This document shows positions 54,174 through 62,402 of a DNA stretch of 64,000 bases, in pieces; within the stretch, counting starts at the first letter, position 1, and every line of letters starts with the position of its first letter. This DNA comes from Planctomycetota bacterium (lineage in GTDB: Bacteria; Planctomycetota; UBA1135; UBA2386). The stretch spans positions 806,001-870,000 of the forward strand of contig JACKHZ010000008.1 of assembly GCA_020638735.1 (NCBI GenBank), given 5' to 3'. Position numbers and translations under genes: made by a program. Under the pieces are notes generated by a model. It did not search any database, was not told the DNA's origin, and saw only the letters and a program-made list of their open reading frames with translations.

Positions 54174-55367
54174 ATGTCGCCTGATGAGCACCTCCGACGC
54201 CTACTCCTCTCCGAGACGGATCGCGTCGAATGGAAAGAGTCGACGCGCCAGAGCGACGAGATCCTGCATGCCGTCTGTGCGCTGGCCAATGACCTCGGCA
54301 ACAGTCGGCAACCAGGCTACCTCCTGATCGGAGTGAGCAAGTCGGGTGCGGTAGTCGGGGTCGACGAGCAGCGCAAGGACGAGCTGCAGCAGCAGCTCGC
54401 CAGTCGATTGCGGTCGTCGAAGATCCAACCGGTTCCGAGCGCTTCGGTGACGGACCACGAATGGCAAGACAGGACGATCCTGGTCGTCGAGGTCGAACCC
54501 TACCCCGTGCCACCCGTGGTCGAAGTCGATGCGCGTGCCTGGGTACGGATCGGCACCTCTACCCAGAAGGCCAATCACGCTGACCTGCTGCGCCTGAACG
54601 AGCGCCGGCCGTGGAACCGCACGCCGTTCGACACCAGACCGTTGGCAGGGACGTCGATCGACGACCTCGAAGTCCGTTCGCTGCGGGCAGCGCACGCGTC
54701 CGAGCAGGCCATGGACGACCACTCCGAGTCGTTCCCGAGCTTCGAGTCCTGGCTCGCCCAGCGACAGCTGGGGACCATTCTGCAAATTGGCTTCGTTCCC
54801 AACGCCACCGCGATCCTGCTCTTCGGGAAGAGCCCACAAGACTCGCTACCCGGGGCATGGATCGACTGCGTTCGCTACCCGGGCATCGATCGCGATGGCG
54901 TCCCCATCTCCCGACGCCCCCTCACCGGTGCCTTGCGGGACCAGCTTGATGTCGGCTGGACCTGGCTCGCGGCCCAGAACGAAGACCGACCTGCCGCCGA
55001 CAATGGCATCCAACTCGCCTTCCGACCGGACTACCCGGAGGAGGCGCTGAAGGAGCTGCTGCGCAACATGGTCCAGCATCGCCAGTATGAAGGCACCAAC
55101 GCGCCGGGACGGATCGAGTGGTTCACAGACCGCATCGAGTTCAGCAATCCGGGCGGCCCGTTCGGCCGCGCTGCAGAAGGCGACTTCGGCACCAACTCCG
55201 ACTATCGCAACCCGCTGCTCACCTCGCGCCTCGTCGCCGAAGGCTACGTGCAGCAGCTGGGCCGCGGGGTGCGGCGCGCGCGCACGCAACTCGAGAAGAA
55301 CGGCAACCCGCCGCTGGAGGTCGAGACCGACGGCTTCACGCGTGTGATCGTTCGGAGGCGCTCGTGA
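54174..55367 (+). CDS. AlbA_2/Schlafen-type ATP-binding protein
   Basis: 397 aa. The N-terminal AlbA_2 (Schlafen AAA-4) domain has ETDRVEWKES, IL.AVCALANDLGN and GYLLIGVSKSGAVVGVDE. The C-terminal part resembles the HATPase_c_4/RecG-like module: ALKELLRNMVQHRQYEG, EWFTDRIEFSNPGGPF and YRNPLLTSRLVAEGYVQQLGRGV. Such proteins are often annotated as transcriptional regulators, and Schlafen-type relatives occur in defence islands. The stop overlaps the GTG of a ParA-like gene. Base composition is lower than neighbours (67% and 63% GC in two 60-nt stretches at 54241-54360 against 72% in one inside mfd), which hints at acquisition. ATG 54174. Confidence 0.82.
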   Translation: MSPDEHLRRLLLSETDRVEWKESTRQSDEILHAVCALANDLGNSRQPGYLLIGVSKSGAVVGVDEQRKDELQQQLASRLRSSKIQPVPSASVTDHEWQDRTILVVEVEPYPVPPVVEVDARAWVRIGTSTQKANHADLLRLNERRPWNRTPFDTRPLAGTSIDDLEVRSLRAAHASEQAMDDHSESFPSFESWLAQRQLGTILQIGFVPNATAILLFGKSPQDSLPGAWIDCVRYPGIDRDGVPISRRPLTGALRDQLDVGWTWLAAQNEDRPAADNGIQLAFRPDYPEEALKELLRNMVQHRQYEGTNAPGRIEWFTDRIEFSNPGGPFGRAAEGDFGTNSDYRNPLLTSRLVAEGYVQQLGRGVRRARTQLEKNGNPPLEVETDGFTRVIVRRRS

Positions 55368-56362
55368 AGTCGGTCGCGCTGTTCAACAACAAGGGTGGCG
55401 TCGGCAAGACGACGCTGACGTTCCACCTGGCGCACATGGCGGCAAGGCTCGGGCACCGCGTCGCGGTGCTCGACTACGACCCGCAGTGCAATCTGACGGC
55501 GGTGTTCCTGGGCGAGGACGAACTCGCCGAACTCTGGCAGAGCGGGGCCCCCGGCAGCACGGTCGCCGCATGCATCGAGCCCGTTCGTCGCGGCAAGGGA
55601 GACGCCGTACCACCTGCGCCTCAGGCCATCGCCGACAACCTCTGGCTGCTGCCCGGTCACCTCGATCTCAGCAGGTTCGAACAGGAGCTGGCGCAACAGT
55701 GGCCGCAGACGATGTCGAGCAGCAACGAGCGCGCGCTGGACGTCGTGACGGTGCTGGACCTGCTCGCCTCGATGGTCGCCGAGCAGGTGCACGCCGATCT
55801 GCTGTTCGTCGACGTCGGCCCGAGCCTCGGCGCGCTCAATCGCGCCGCGTTGCTGGCATGTGATGCCGTGGTCCTGCCGCTCGCGCCCGATCTCTTCAGC
55901 CTGCAAGGCATGCGCAACGTCGGCCCGTCGCTGCGCGACTGGCGCAGCGACTGGCGCACGGTGCGCGATCGGCACATGGCGCACCGACCGCAGGCCAACC
56001 TGCAGCCGCACTGGTTCGAGCCCATCGGCTACCTCGTGCAACAGCACCTGGCGCGCAAGGACCAGGCGGTGAAGGGATATGCCAGGTGGGCAGAGGCGAT
56101 TCCGGCGACGTTTCGCCGAGAAGTGCTACAGGAGGACGCCGCAGAAGGCATCTCGGTCGACAGCGACCCCTACTGCCTCGCATCGATCCGGCACTTCGCC
56201 AGCCTGGTGCCCATCGCCCAGCAAGCGCGCAAGCCGATGTTCGACCTGAAGCAGAGCGACGGAATCGGCGGAGGCCAGATCCAGGCCGTGGCGCGCTGCC
56301 GTGAGGAGTTCCGCACGCTGGTGCAGAAGCTGATCGCGAAGCTCGGGCTCGAGCCGAATTGA
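55364..56362 (+). CDS. ParA/MinD-family ATPase
   Basis: 332 aa starting at GTG 55364 (GGAGG with 5-nt spacer; GTGA overlap with the previous stop). Deviant Walker A KGGVGKTT at 10-17 with the signature Lys; DYDPQCNLT; A'-motif LLFVDVGPSLGALNR; VVLPLAPDLFSLQGM. ParA ATPases position plasmids, chromosomes or protein complexes, or act as switches. There is no parB and no parS-like repeat, and the partner is the AlbA_2 protein, so a non-segregation role (defence, transposon or complex positioning) is possible. The C-terminal third (residues ~215-332) is family-unspecific. Confidence 0.88.
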   Translation: MKSVALFNNKGGVGKTTLTFHLAHMAARLGHRVAVLDYDPQCNLTAVFLGEDELAELWQSGAPGSTVAACIEPVRRGKGDAVPPAPQAIADNLWLLPGHLDLSRFEQELAQQWPQTMSSSNERALDVVTVLDLLASMVAEQVHADLLFVDVGPSLGALNRAALLACDAVVLPLAPDLFSLQGMRNVGPSLRDWRSDWRTVRDRHMAHRPQANLQPHWFEPIGYLVQQHLARKDQAVKGYARWAEAIPATFRREVLQEDAAEGISVDSDPYCLASIRHFASLVPIAQQARKPMFDLKQSDGIGGGQIQAVARCREEFRTLVQKLIAKLGLEPN

Positions 56363-56444
56363 TGGGTGCCGACGAGTGGCGTGCGGCTACGTCACACCAA
56401 CGGGGCGGCGGTGACGCAGCGCATCGCCGTGCGCCCGCGCCCCT

Positions 56445-57158
56445 TCACCCACCCGCTCCCCAGATCTTCTCGAGCAGCGCATGGCACGCCGGGTCGCTCT
56501 CGGCGAGCTCGGCGCGCACGAACGGGTAGAAGTCGTTGCGGTAGAACCACGCCTCGGTCGCCTCGGCGAAGTACTTGTGGTCGGTCTTGGCGTAGTGCTC
56601 GACCCGCTTGCCGGTGTGTGCCAGCACGCTGTCCAGGGTCTTCGCCGCGCACGCCGCGCGCCACGCGTCGACGATGCGCTGATCGTCGAAGCCGAGCACC
56701 TGGTCGTGGTAGGCGTGCGCCAGCTCGTGCAGCACGACCGCCGGGTGCTTGAGCAGCTGCGCGCGCGACAGCAGGTCGCGCGCGCGCGGGATGTGCACCT
56801 TCTTCGCCAGGCGCTCGTCGTAGCCGTGCTTCTTCAGCCAGCCTGCGGAAGGGTGATACTGCATCGTCGCCAGCTCGGCGTGCTGGTGTTCGATCCAGAT
56901 GCCGACCTTCTGCAGCTCCTGCAGCGGCTTGCCCTCGACCAGGATCGCGATGCGCTCGAGGTGGTTGGCGAGCATGCTCAGCGCGCGCGCCCCCTGCTCG
57001 GCGTGTTCGCCCTGCAAGAGCGCGGGGTCGACGTGAACCGTGAAGCCGTGCATCTGCTGCACGACCGGGTCGAAGCGCGCGCCCGGCGCGGACTCCGGAG
57101 AGCCTCCGGCCAGCACCAACAACGGCAGGAGGACGAGCGCCAGGCCAGCGGCGTGCAT
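56445..57158 (-). CDS. Exported zinc-metallopeptidase-like protein
   Basis: 237 aa with an N-terminal signal (residues 1-18). The zincin motif HELAH is at 144-148 (VVLHELAHAYHDQ) and a likely third ligand region is HKYFAEATEAWFYRNDFYPF, where the first Glu of EATEAW is the usual ligand in gluzincins of this type. NHLERIAILVEGKPLQELQKVGIWIE and YHPSAGWLKKHGYD are typical of a planctomycete and verrucomicrobial secreted group related to anthrax-lethal-factor-like peptidases. It is encoded 32 bp after the LarA-like gene on the same strand. ATG 57158 gives the signal peptide. Confidence 0.75.
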   Translation of the reverse strand: MHAAGLALVLLPLLVLAGGSPESAPGARFDPVVQQMHGFTVHVDPALLQGEHAEQGARALSMLANHLERIAILVEGKPLQELQKVGIWIEHQHAELATMQYHPSAGWLKKHGYDERLAKKVHIPRARDLLSRAQLLKHPAVVLHELAHAYHDQVLGFDDQRIVDAWRAACAAKTLDSVLAHTGKRVEHYAKTDHKYFAEATEAWFYRNDFYPFVRAELAESDPACHALLEKIWGAGG

Positions 57159-57190
57159 GGCGCCGGACGATAGCGGATCCGCCCCCGCCG

Positions 57191-58486
57191 TCAGCGGCGC
57201 AGCATCGTGTAGGGCCCTTCCGGGATCACGGCGATGCGCGCATCCGGGTGCTGCCGGGCGAACTCGTCGACGAACCGCTGCACCCGTTCGATCGCCGCGC
57301 CGTCGCCTTCGAGCGGCGTGACGCCGAGCCGCTGCTGCGTCGCCAACGGCAGCCCGTCGTTGGCAAGCAGCAGCCGTTCGACGCCGATGCGCTCCAGCAC
57401 GCGCGTCTGCATCTGGAACTGCCACTGGTCCTTCGCCGTGCGGCCGCTCTGCGCGATCTCGGCGAGGAACGCGCGGTGGTCGTTGCCGAGGCGCAGCATC
57501 AGGTCGGTGTATTCGGGCGAGCCGACCTCGGTGCAGGCCGAGCACATCAGCAGCACCGACCGCTCGTGCAGCGCCGGCAGCGCCGTCACCATGCCCTTGA
57601 CCGTCTGGTAGAAGCTCTCGTCGAGCGGGTAGCCGCCGGCGCTCTGCACCACCAGATCGAACGGCTGCGCGACGTGCGCCGCGGTCCATGCCTCGACCTG
57701 GCGGCAGCCGGCCTCGTGCGCTTCGACGAGGTCGCCGGCGAACACGCCGGCGAGTTCGCGTTCGTGGGTGATCGCGGCGTTGACCAGGAAGTCGCAGCCG
57801 ACCTGCAGAGCCACCTGCATGCCGATCACGTGGCACGGGTTGCCGACCATGCGCCCTTCGGTCGCCGCGGGATCGCCCATCGTGCGGTGGCCGTGGAAGC
57901 GCTGCACCGTCTCGAGGTCGACGAGGCCTGGGCAGATGCCCTTGCGACCGCCGGAGTAGCCCGCCATGAAGTGCGGCTCGATCAGCCCGGTGACGATCTT
58001 CAGCTCGGCTTCGACGTAGATGCGGTTGACGCTGACCGGCGGGTCGTCGGCGACGCGCACCAGCGTGTGCTTGCGGTCGGCTTCGTGATCGACGACGCGG
58101 CAGCGGCGCAGCAGCTCGTCGCCGAGCATGATGCGGCGTTCGCGTTCGGTCGACGGGCGGTGCATGCCGGTGGCGATCAGGATCGTGCAGGCCGAGTCCG
58201 GGATGCCGGCTTCGGCGAGGCGATCGAGGATCGCCGTGATCAGCAGCTCGTTGGGCACCGGCCGCGTGATGTCGCTCATCGTGACGACGACCGAACGCGG
58301 GCGCTTCCGCGCCGCGAGTTCGCGCAGCGGCTCCGCGGCGATGGGCGCGTCGAGCGCCTCGCGCACCGCGGCGCGCGGGTCGGCGACCGCCGGGATCACC
58401 GGGCCGCGCAGCACCTCGGCGCCTTCGGGCAGGCGCAGCGTCGCGTGTCCGGCGCCGAAGCGGAGGTCGACCGTGCGGTTCACCAT
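57191..58486 (-). CDS. LarA-family (DUF2088) nickel-pincer racemase/epimerase-like protein
   Basis: 431 aa. LarA fold motifs: VVVTMSDITRPVPN (the D-x-T-R-P motif), ILIATGMHRPST, VVDHEAD, GLIEPHFMAGYSGGRKGICPGL (catalytic His and Lys region), NPCHVIGMQVA and YPLDESFYQTVKGM. In lactate racemase these bind the Ni-pincer nucleotide cofactor. Homologues act on various 2-hydroxyacids, so the substrate is open. LarB, LarC and LarE cofactor-synthesis genes are not in the window. Cytoplasmic; ATG 58486. It may form a unit with the metallopeptidase gene downstream. Confidence 0.88.
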   Translation of the reverse strand: MVNRTVDLRFGAGHATLRLPEGAEVLRGPVIPAVADPRAAVREALDAPIAAEPLRELAARKRPRSVVVTMSDITRPVPNELLITAILDRLAEAGIPDSACTILIATGMHRPSTERERRIMLGDELLRRCRVVDHEADRKHTLVRVADDPPVSVNRIYVEAELKIVTGLIEPHFMAGYSGGRKGICPGLVDLETVQRFHGHRTMGDPAATEGRMVGNPCHVIGMQVALQVGCDFLVNAAITHERELAGVFAGDLVEAHEAGCRQVEAWTAAHVAQPFDLVVQSAGGYPLDESFYQTVKGMVTALPALHERSVLLMCSACTEVGSPEYTDLMLRLGNDHRAFLAEIAQSGRTAKDQWQFQMQTRVLERIGVERLLLANDGLPLATQQRLGVTPLEGDGAAIERVQRFVDEFARQHPDARIAVIPEGPYTMLRR

Positions 58487-58548
58487 GGCGGCGACACGCT
58501 ACCGCGCGCCGCCGGCGGGATCATGCGTCCGTCGCGCGCATGAGCCGC

Positions 58549-60690
58549 TCAGTCGCGAGCCAGCTGCTCGAGCCTCGCACGACTCGGGATCGGCGACACC
58601 GGCAGCAAGGTCGCCGAGAACTCGATGTCAAGTCCGGCTCGCTGCACGCTCGCGTTCATGTCCCAACCGAGTTGATGGCTCGCCAGCACGCCGTGTTCGG
58701 CCAGCGCGACGCCCGAGGCGGCACCCGACAGGTCGATGGCCAATGCCTCGCGCGCGGCGGCGCGCGCCTTGTCGGCGTCGTTGCGACCGCTCGCGGTGGC
58801 GGCCATGCTCGCGTACACGACATAGCGGGAGACCGGCGGCAGCGCCTCGAGTGCGCGCGCGATGCGCGCGGTCGAACCGTCGAGTGCCGCCGTGACCACC
58901 AACACCGGCTCCATCTGCGGATCGGTCGACACGACGCCGGCGAGCTGACGAGACCGCATCAGCCGCGGCAGTTCCCACGGCGCCTTCTGGAGCACCCCAT
59001 CGGCGATCCAGGCCGCGACCTCCGCCTCGAACCCGCCGCGCTCGGCCGGCATGCGACGCGCCGCGTGGAAGTGGCTTCGGGCCACCTCGAATTGGCTGGC
59101 ATCCATGCGCGACGCGCCGTGCGACCAGGCCCGCACGCCGCGCAGGTATTCGGCGTCGAGCGCGTCGCCTTGCGCTTCCGCCAGCTGGTCGAGCGCGGCC
59201 TCCACCTGCTCGTCGAGCGCCGGGGTCCCGAGCACCAGCGAGAGTTCGCACAGCACGGTGGCCCGTTGCAGCAACAGGTCCGGACGACGCCGCAGCGTCG
59301 CCGACATCGTGCGCTCGAACACCGCTGCGGCCTCGGGGGAACGCAGGTTCGCTGCAGTCGCCAGCAACAGCCGGAACGCATCGACCGAGTCCGGAAACCG
59401 GTCGACCACTGCCGACACCGCCGCGAGATCGTCCAAGCACCGACGTCCCCGCTGGGGATCCGTCAGGCCGAGCCGATGCAACGACAGGAACAGCTGCGCC
59501 GGCTCGGCGGGGTCGCCTTCGAGCATGCCATCGACCCGCGTGATCACCGCCGCCAACTCGCCGAGCACCTCAGCGTCTTCTGGTTGGGCGGCGAGGCGAT
59601 GCCGCAGGTCGACGACGCGGGTCAGCATGGCGAGGGTCGCCGTGAGCACGTCCGAGCCCGGATGTTCCTCTGCGGCAGCGAGCAGGGGCGCGACGTCGGC
59701 AGTGCGCCCCGCGAACAGCGCGTCCGCGGCGAGCACCGAGAAGGGCAGCGCGTGATCGACGCCGGCCTCGCACATCGCGCGACTGCGGGCGACGGCGGTC
59801 TCGACGTCGGTCAGCTGCAGCAACCGGAGTTCGGCGATCGCTGCGTCGATCCCCGCGGCGGCGACGACGGCGCGCCAGCGCCGGGCATCGGCGAGCAGAC
59901 CGGCCAGCGCTTGCTCGTCGACGGCGTCGTGGTGACGCCGGTCGCGCAGCGTCGTCGGCGGCGCGTTCGCGGCCTCGGCCAGCGCGCGCTCCGTCGCATC
60001 GAGCTCGCCGGCAGCCAGCAGGGCAAACCCCAGCAACAGCCAGTCGTGTCGATCGGCGGCGGGACCGAGACGACGCAGGATCGCGCCGAGGAAACGCCAT
60101 CGCGGCACGTCGGCGGGCGGGGCGACCGTCGCCAGCGCCCGCAGGCTCGACGGAACCAGGTCGCCGCGCAGCAGCTCCGCCGCGAACCGCGCTTCGTGCT
60201 CCCGAACCAGCGACTGCGCGTCTTCGCTCCAGCGTTGGCCGGAGGGCAGACCGATCCGCGTCGCCATCGCGCCGCGCCGCCAGACATCCCCGAGCATCCG
60301 GCAGGCCAGCAGCGAGCGCCGTGTCGCATCGTCGCCGTCGTCCGACGGCCAGACGAGCACCGCCACGGCCGCACAGATCCCGGCCGTCGACGGGCCGAGC
60401 TGCAGCAGCAGGTCCCGCTCCTCGGGCTTCAGCTCGGCGACGATCCGTCGCGCGTCGGCCACGAGTTCCGCGGGCAGCGCATCGACCAGCGCGACCTTCG
60501 CACCACGCGCGTCGATCCGGTCGGCGAGCGACGCCAGATCCAAGGCCGCACCGTCGAACGGTGCCCCGTCGAAGAACGTCGGCCCCGGCCTCACCGGCGG
60601 GTCCTGCGGGAGCGCCCCACCCGCCGCCGGCGAATGCGCAGAGAGACTCAGCACGAGCAACGACTGGAGCAGGAGCCGGCCATGACGCAT
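58549..60690 (-). CDS. Large exported helical protein of unknown function
   Basis: 713 aa from ATG 60690 with a signal peptide (LLLQSLLVLSLSAHSPAAGG). The mature protein is almost entirely alpha-helical, rich in Ala, Leu, Arg and Glu, with repeated helix pairs reminiscent of degenerate TPR or Sel1-like solenoids (for example ALAEAANAPPTTLRDRRHHDAVDEQALAGLL; LLQRATVLCELSLVLGTPALDEQVEAALDQLAEAQ). No catalytic motif is visible. It is probably a periplasmic or surface scaffold. It is divergent, by 102 bp, from a gene remnant and alone on its strand. Confidence 0.7.
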   Translation of the reverse strand: MRHGRLLLQSLLVLSLSAHSPAAGGALPQDPPVRPGPTFFDGAPFDGAALDLASLADRIDARGAKVALVDALPAELVADARRIVAELKPEERDLLLQLGPSTAGICAAVAVLVWPSDDGDDATRRSLLACRMLGDVWRRGAMATRIGLPSGQRWSEDAQSLVREHEARFAAELLRGDLVPSSLRALATVAPPADVPRWRFLGAILRRLGPAADRHDWLLLGFALLAAGELDATERALAEAANAPPTTLRDRRHHDAVDEQALAGLLADARRWRAVVAAAGIDAAIAELRLLQLTDVETAVARSRAMCEAGVDHALPFSVLAADALFAGRTADVAPLLAAAEEHPGSDVLTATLAMLTRVVDLRHRLAAQPEDAEVLGELAAVITRVDGMLEGDPAEPAQLFLSLHRLGLTDPQRGRRCLDDLAAVSAVVDRFPDSVDAFRLLLATAANLRSPEAAAVFERTMSATLRRRPDLLLQRATVLCELSLVLGTPALDEQVEAALDQLAEAQGDALDAEYLRGVRAWSHGASRMDASQFEVARSHFHAARRMPAERGGFEAEVAAWIADGVLQKAPWELPRLMRSRQLAGVVSTDPQMEPVLVVTAALDGSTARIARALEALPPVSRYVVYASMAATASGRNDADKARAAAREALAIDLSGAASGVALAEHGVLASHQLGWDMNASVQRAGLDIEFSATLLPVSPIPSRARLEQLARD

Positions 60691-60792
60691 GTCGGCACTC
60701 TATCTGCGAGGCGTCCAGCAGCACCACTCGTGCGCTTCGCCACTGCGTCGACACTGCGCGCCCCCTCACCCCTCGCGCCACAGGAGCTGGGC

Positions 60793-61055
60793 ATGGTCAC
60801 GCGATTCGCATCGGTGTCCGTTCTGGTGGGCGCATTCACCACCTTCCCGGCAGTCACCGTCAACGCGCAAGAGGAGAAGGCGAAGCCGATGCCGCTGCTC
60901 GAGATCGGGCTACACCAAGCGCGGTCAGACCTCCGCCCGCGAGGCGTCGAACGGCGTCGCGGTGTTCCCGCCCGAGTTACCCGGCGCGATGACCGCGGCC
61001 GGCCTGCTGGTCCGCCTCGGCACCGGCGAAGTGCCGACGCAGGACGCCGGTGACG
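60793..61055 (+). pseudogene. Remnant of a small secreted protein gene (frameshift, 3' lost)
   Basis: ATG 60793 begins a signal peptide (MVTRFASVSVLVGAFTTFPAVTVNAQ) and EEKAKPMPLLEIG. At about 60910 a +1 shift moves into the frame YTKRGQTSAREASNGVAVFPPELPGAMTAAGLLVRLGTGEVPTQDAG, which reads like authentic protein. This then runs into the 3' end of the convergent gene at 61064 with no proper C-terminus. The 5' end of an exported protein has been kept, damaged by a one-base indel and truncated. Original function unknown. Confidence 0.5.
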
Positions 61056-61063
61056 CAAACCCA

Positions 61064-62137
61064 TCACTTCACCTCGCTCCACACCGGCACGGCGCTCGCC
61101 ATCGAGCCGATGACGACGGTCAGTGGTTCGCTCTGCATCGAGGTGCGCAGCTGCACGCCGTCACGATCGCGCCAGTCGATGCGACCGACGAAGGTCTGGC
61201 CGGGCTCCCCCGGCACGACGCAGCGCAGGGTGCCGTCGACCTGATCGAGGCGGAACCGACGCCCGTCTTCGAGCCGGAAGCGATAGGCGCCCGGCCCGTC
61301 GGCCAGCGGATCGCCGGGGCTCGGCCGCAACACGAAGCCGCCGTAGGCCTGCGGGTCGAGCACCGGCACGACGAGGCGACAGGTCGTCACGCCGTCGCCG
61401 CGGACGTCGACGCGGCTCAGGTTGGCCCTGCGCCACTCCGCGACCTTGTCGGTGAAGACGCTGTAGTTGCCCGACAGCACGTTGTGCAGGTGCGCGCGAC
61501 CGCTGCCGTCGCTGGCCGCCCAGCAGGTCACCATGGCGTCGCGGCGGTCGCCAGTCGCCGACATGCACCAGACATGACGACCGACGAGCGGCGCACCGCG
61601 TTCGTCGACGACGTCGACGATCAGCTCACCGCCGCGGGTCATGTGCAACCGGTTCGGTTCGTCGTTCGCAAGGAACGGCCCGCGTCGCTCCGCGACCGCA
61701 TAGCCGGGCACGAGGACCTCGACTTGAATCAGCCCCAGCTCGAACGGCACCTCGAAGCGTGGCCCGGTCAACGCGCGGTGTCTCGTCTTGGCCCCGGTCA
61801 TCGTCCACGAGTAGACGCCCTGGCACTCCGCGGGATCGATGTCGACCAGCTCGAACATCACCCTGCGTGGGCCGCGCACCGCGTCCACGACCAGTTCGCG
61901 AGCAGCGCCAGGGTCGTCGCCCTTTGCCTCGGATTCTTCCCCGTCCAGGGGCGGCGGCCCCTCGACCTCTGGCACGAACCCGGCGTCGTTGGGCGCCATC
62001 GACCCGACCCCGGGTGCCGCCACGGACGTCAGCGACGCACCGCCAGGCTCGACGGCCTCGGCCCATGACGTCGACACCCGCCAGCCGGCGAACGCCAGCA
62101 AGGCCACGACGACCAGGACACGCAGGACGGACCTCAC
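61064..62137 (-). CDS. Membrane-anchored protein with carboxypeptidase-regulatory-like beta domains
   Basis: 357 aa from GTG 62137. One N-terminal membrane helix (residues 3-20), a Pro/Glu/Asp-rich spacer (about 30-75), then beta-sandwich repeats: FEVPFELGLIQVEVLVPGYAVAERRGP and GELIVDVVDERGAPLVGRHVW resemble the CarboxypepD_reg-like/Ig units common in planctomycete surface proteins. No catalytic residues can be assigned. The 3' end abuts the remnant at 60793-61055. Confidence 0.65.
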   Translation of the reverse strand: MRSVLRVLVVVALLAFAGWRVSTSWAEAVEPGGASLTSVAAPGVGSMAPNDAGFVPEVEGPPPLDGEESEAKGDDPGAARELVVDAVRGPRRVMFELVDIDPAECQGVYSWTMTGAKTRHRALTGPRFEVPFELGLIQVEVLVPGYAVAERRGPFLANDEPNRLHMTRGGELIVDVVDERGAPLVGRHVWCMSATGDRRDAMVTCWAASDGSGRAHLHNVLSGNYSVFTDKVAEWRRANLSRVDVRGDGVTTCRLVVPVLDPQAYGGFVLRPSPGDPLADGPGAYRFRLEDGRRFRLDQVDGTLRCVVPGEPGQTFVGRIDWRDRDGVQLRTSMQSEPLTVVIGSMASAVPVWSEVK

Positions 62138-62402
62138 GGCGGGCGCAGTCTAGCGACGCAGGTCGCGCGGTTCGCGCACCAGGTGCACGTGCGCGGCCGC
62201 GCGCTCGACGGCTCGACGCGCACGCTCCAGGCGATGCCCACCATCGCGCCGTGCACACCGCCGAGGCCGGGCATGACCTGCAGGTCTCGGTCGCCAACCA
62301 CTGGATGCGAAGCTGCCGATGGGCTCGTCGGTCCGATCGCCGCGGCACAGGGACGCAAGGCGCGCCGCATGGCAGCCCGGCCCGCGCTATCCTCGGCGCC
62401 CC
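62138..62402. other. Intergenic 265 bp, possible gene debris
   Basis: No convincing gene. On the minus strand a stretch from about 62300 to 62160 reads GLGGVHGAMVGIAWSVRVEP and, in another frame, AAHVHLVREPRDLRR before a TAG at 62150-62152, like the decayed end of a gene. TATCCT (62390-62395) is a weak -10-like element before the next ATG. Confidence 0.25.

Noticed and set aside
62134..62370. 78-codon minus-strand frame before the DUF1549 gene
   Set aside because: Only part of it reads like protein, and it shifts frame; recorded as possible debris, not as a gene.
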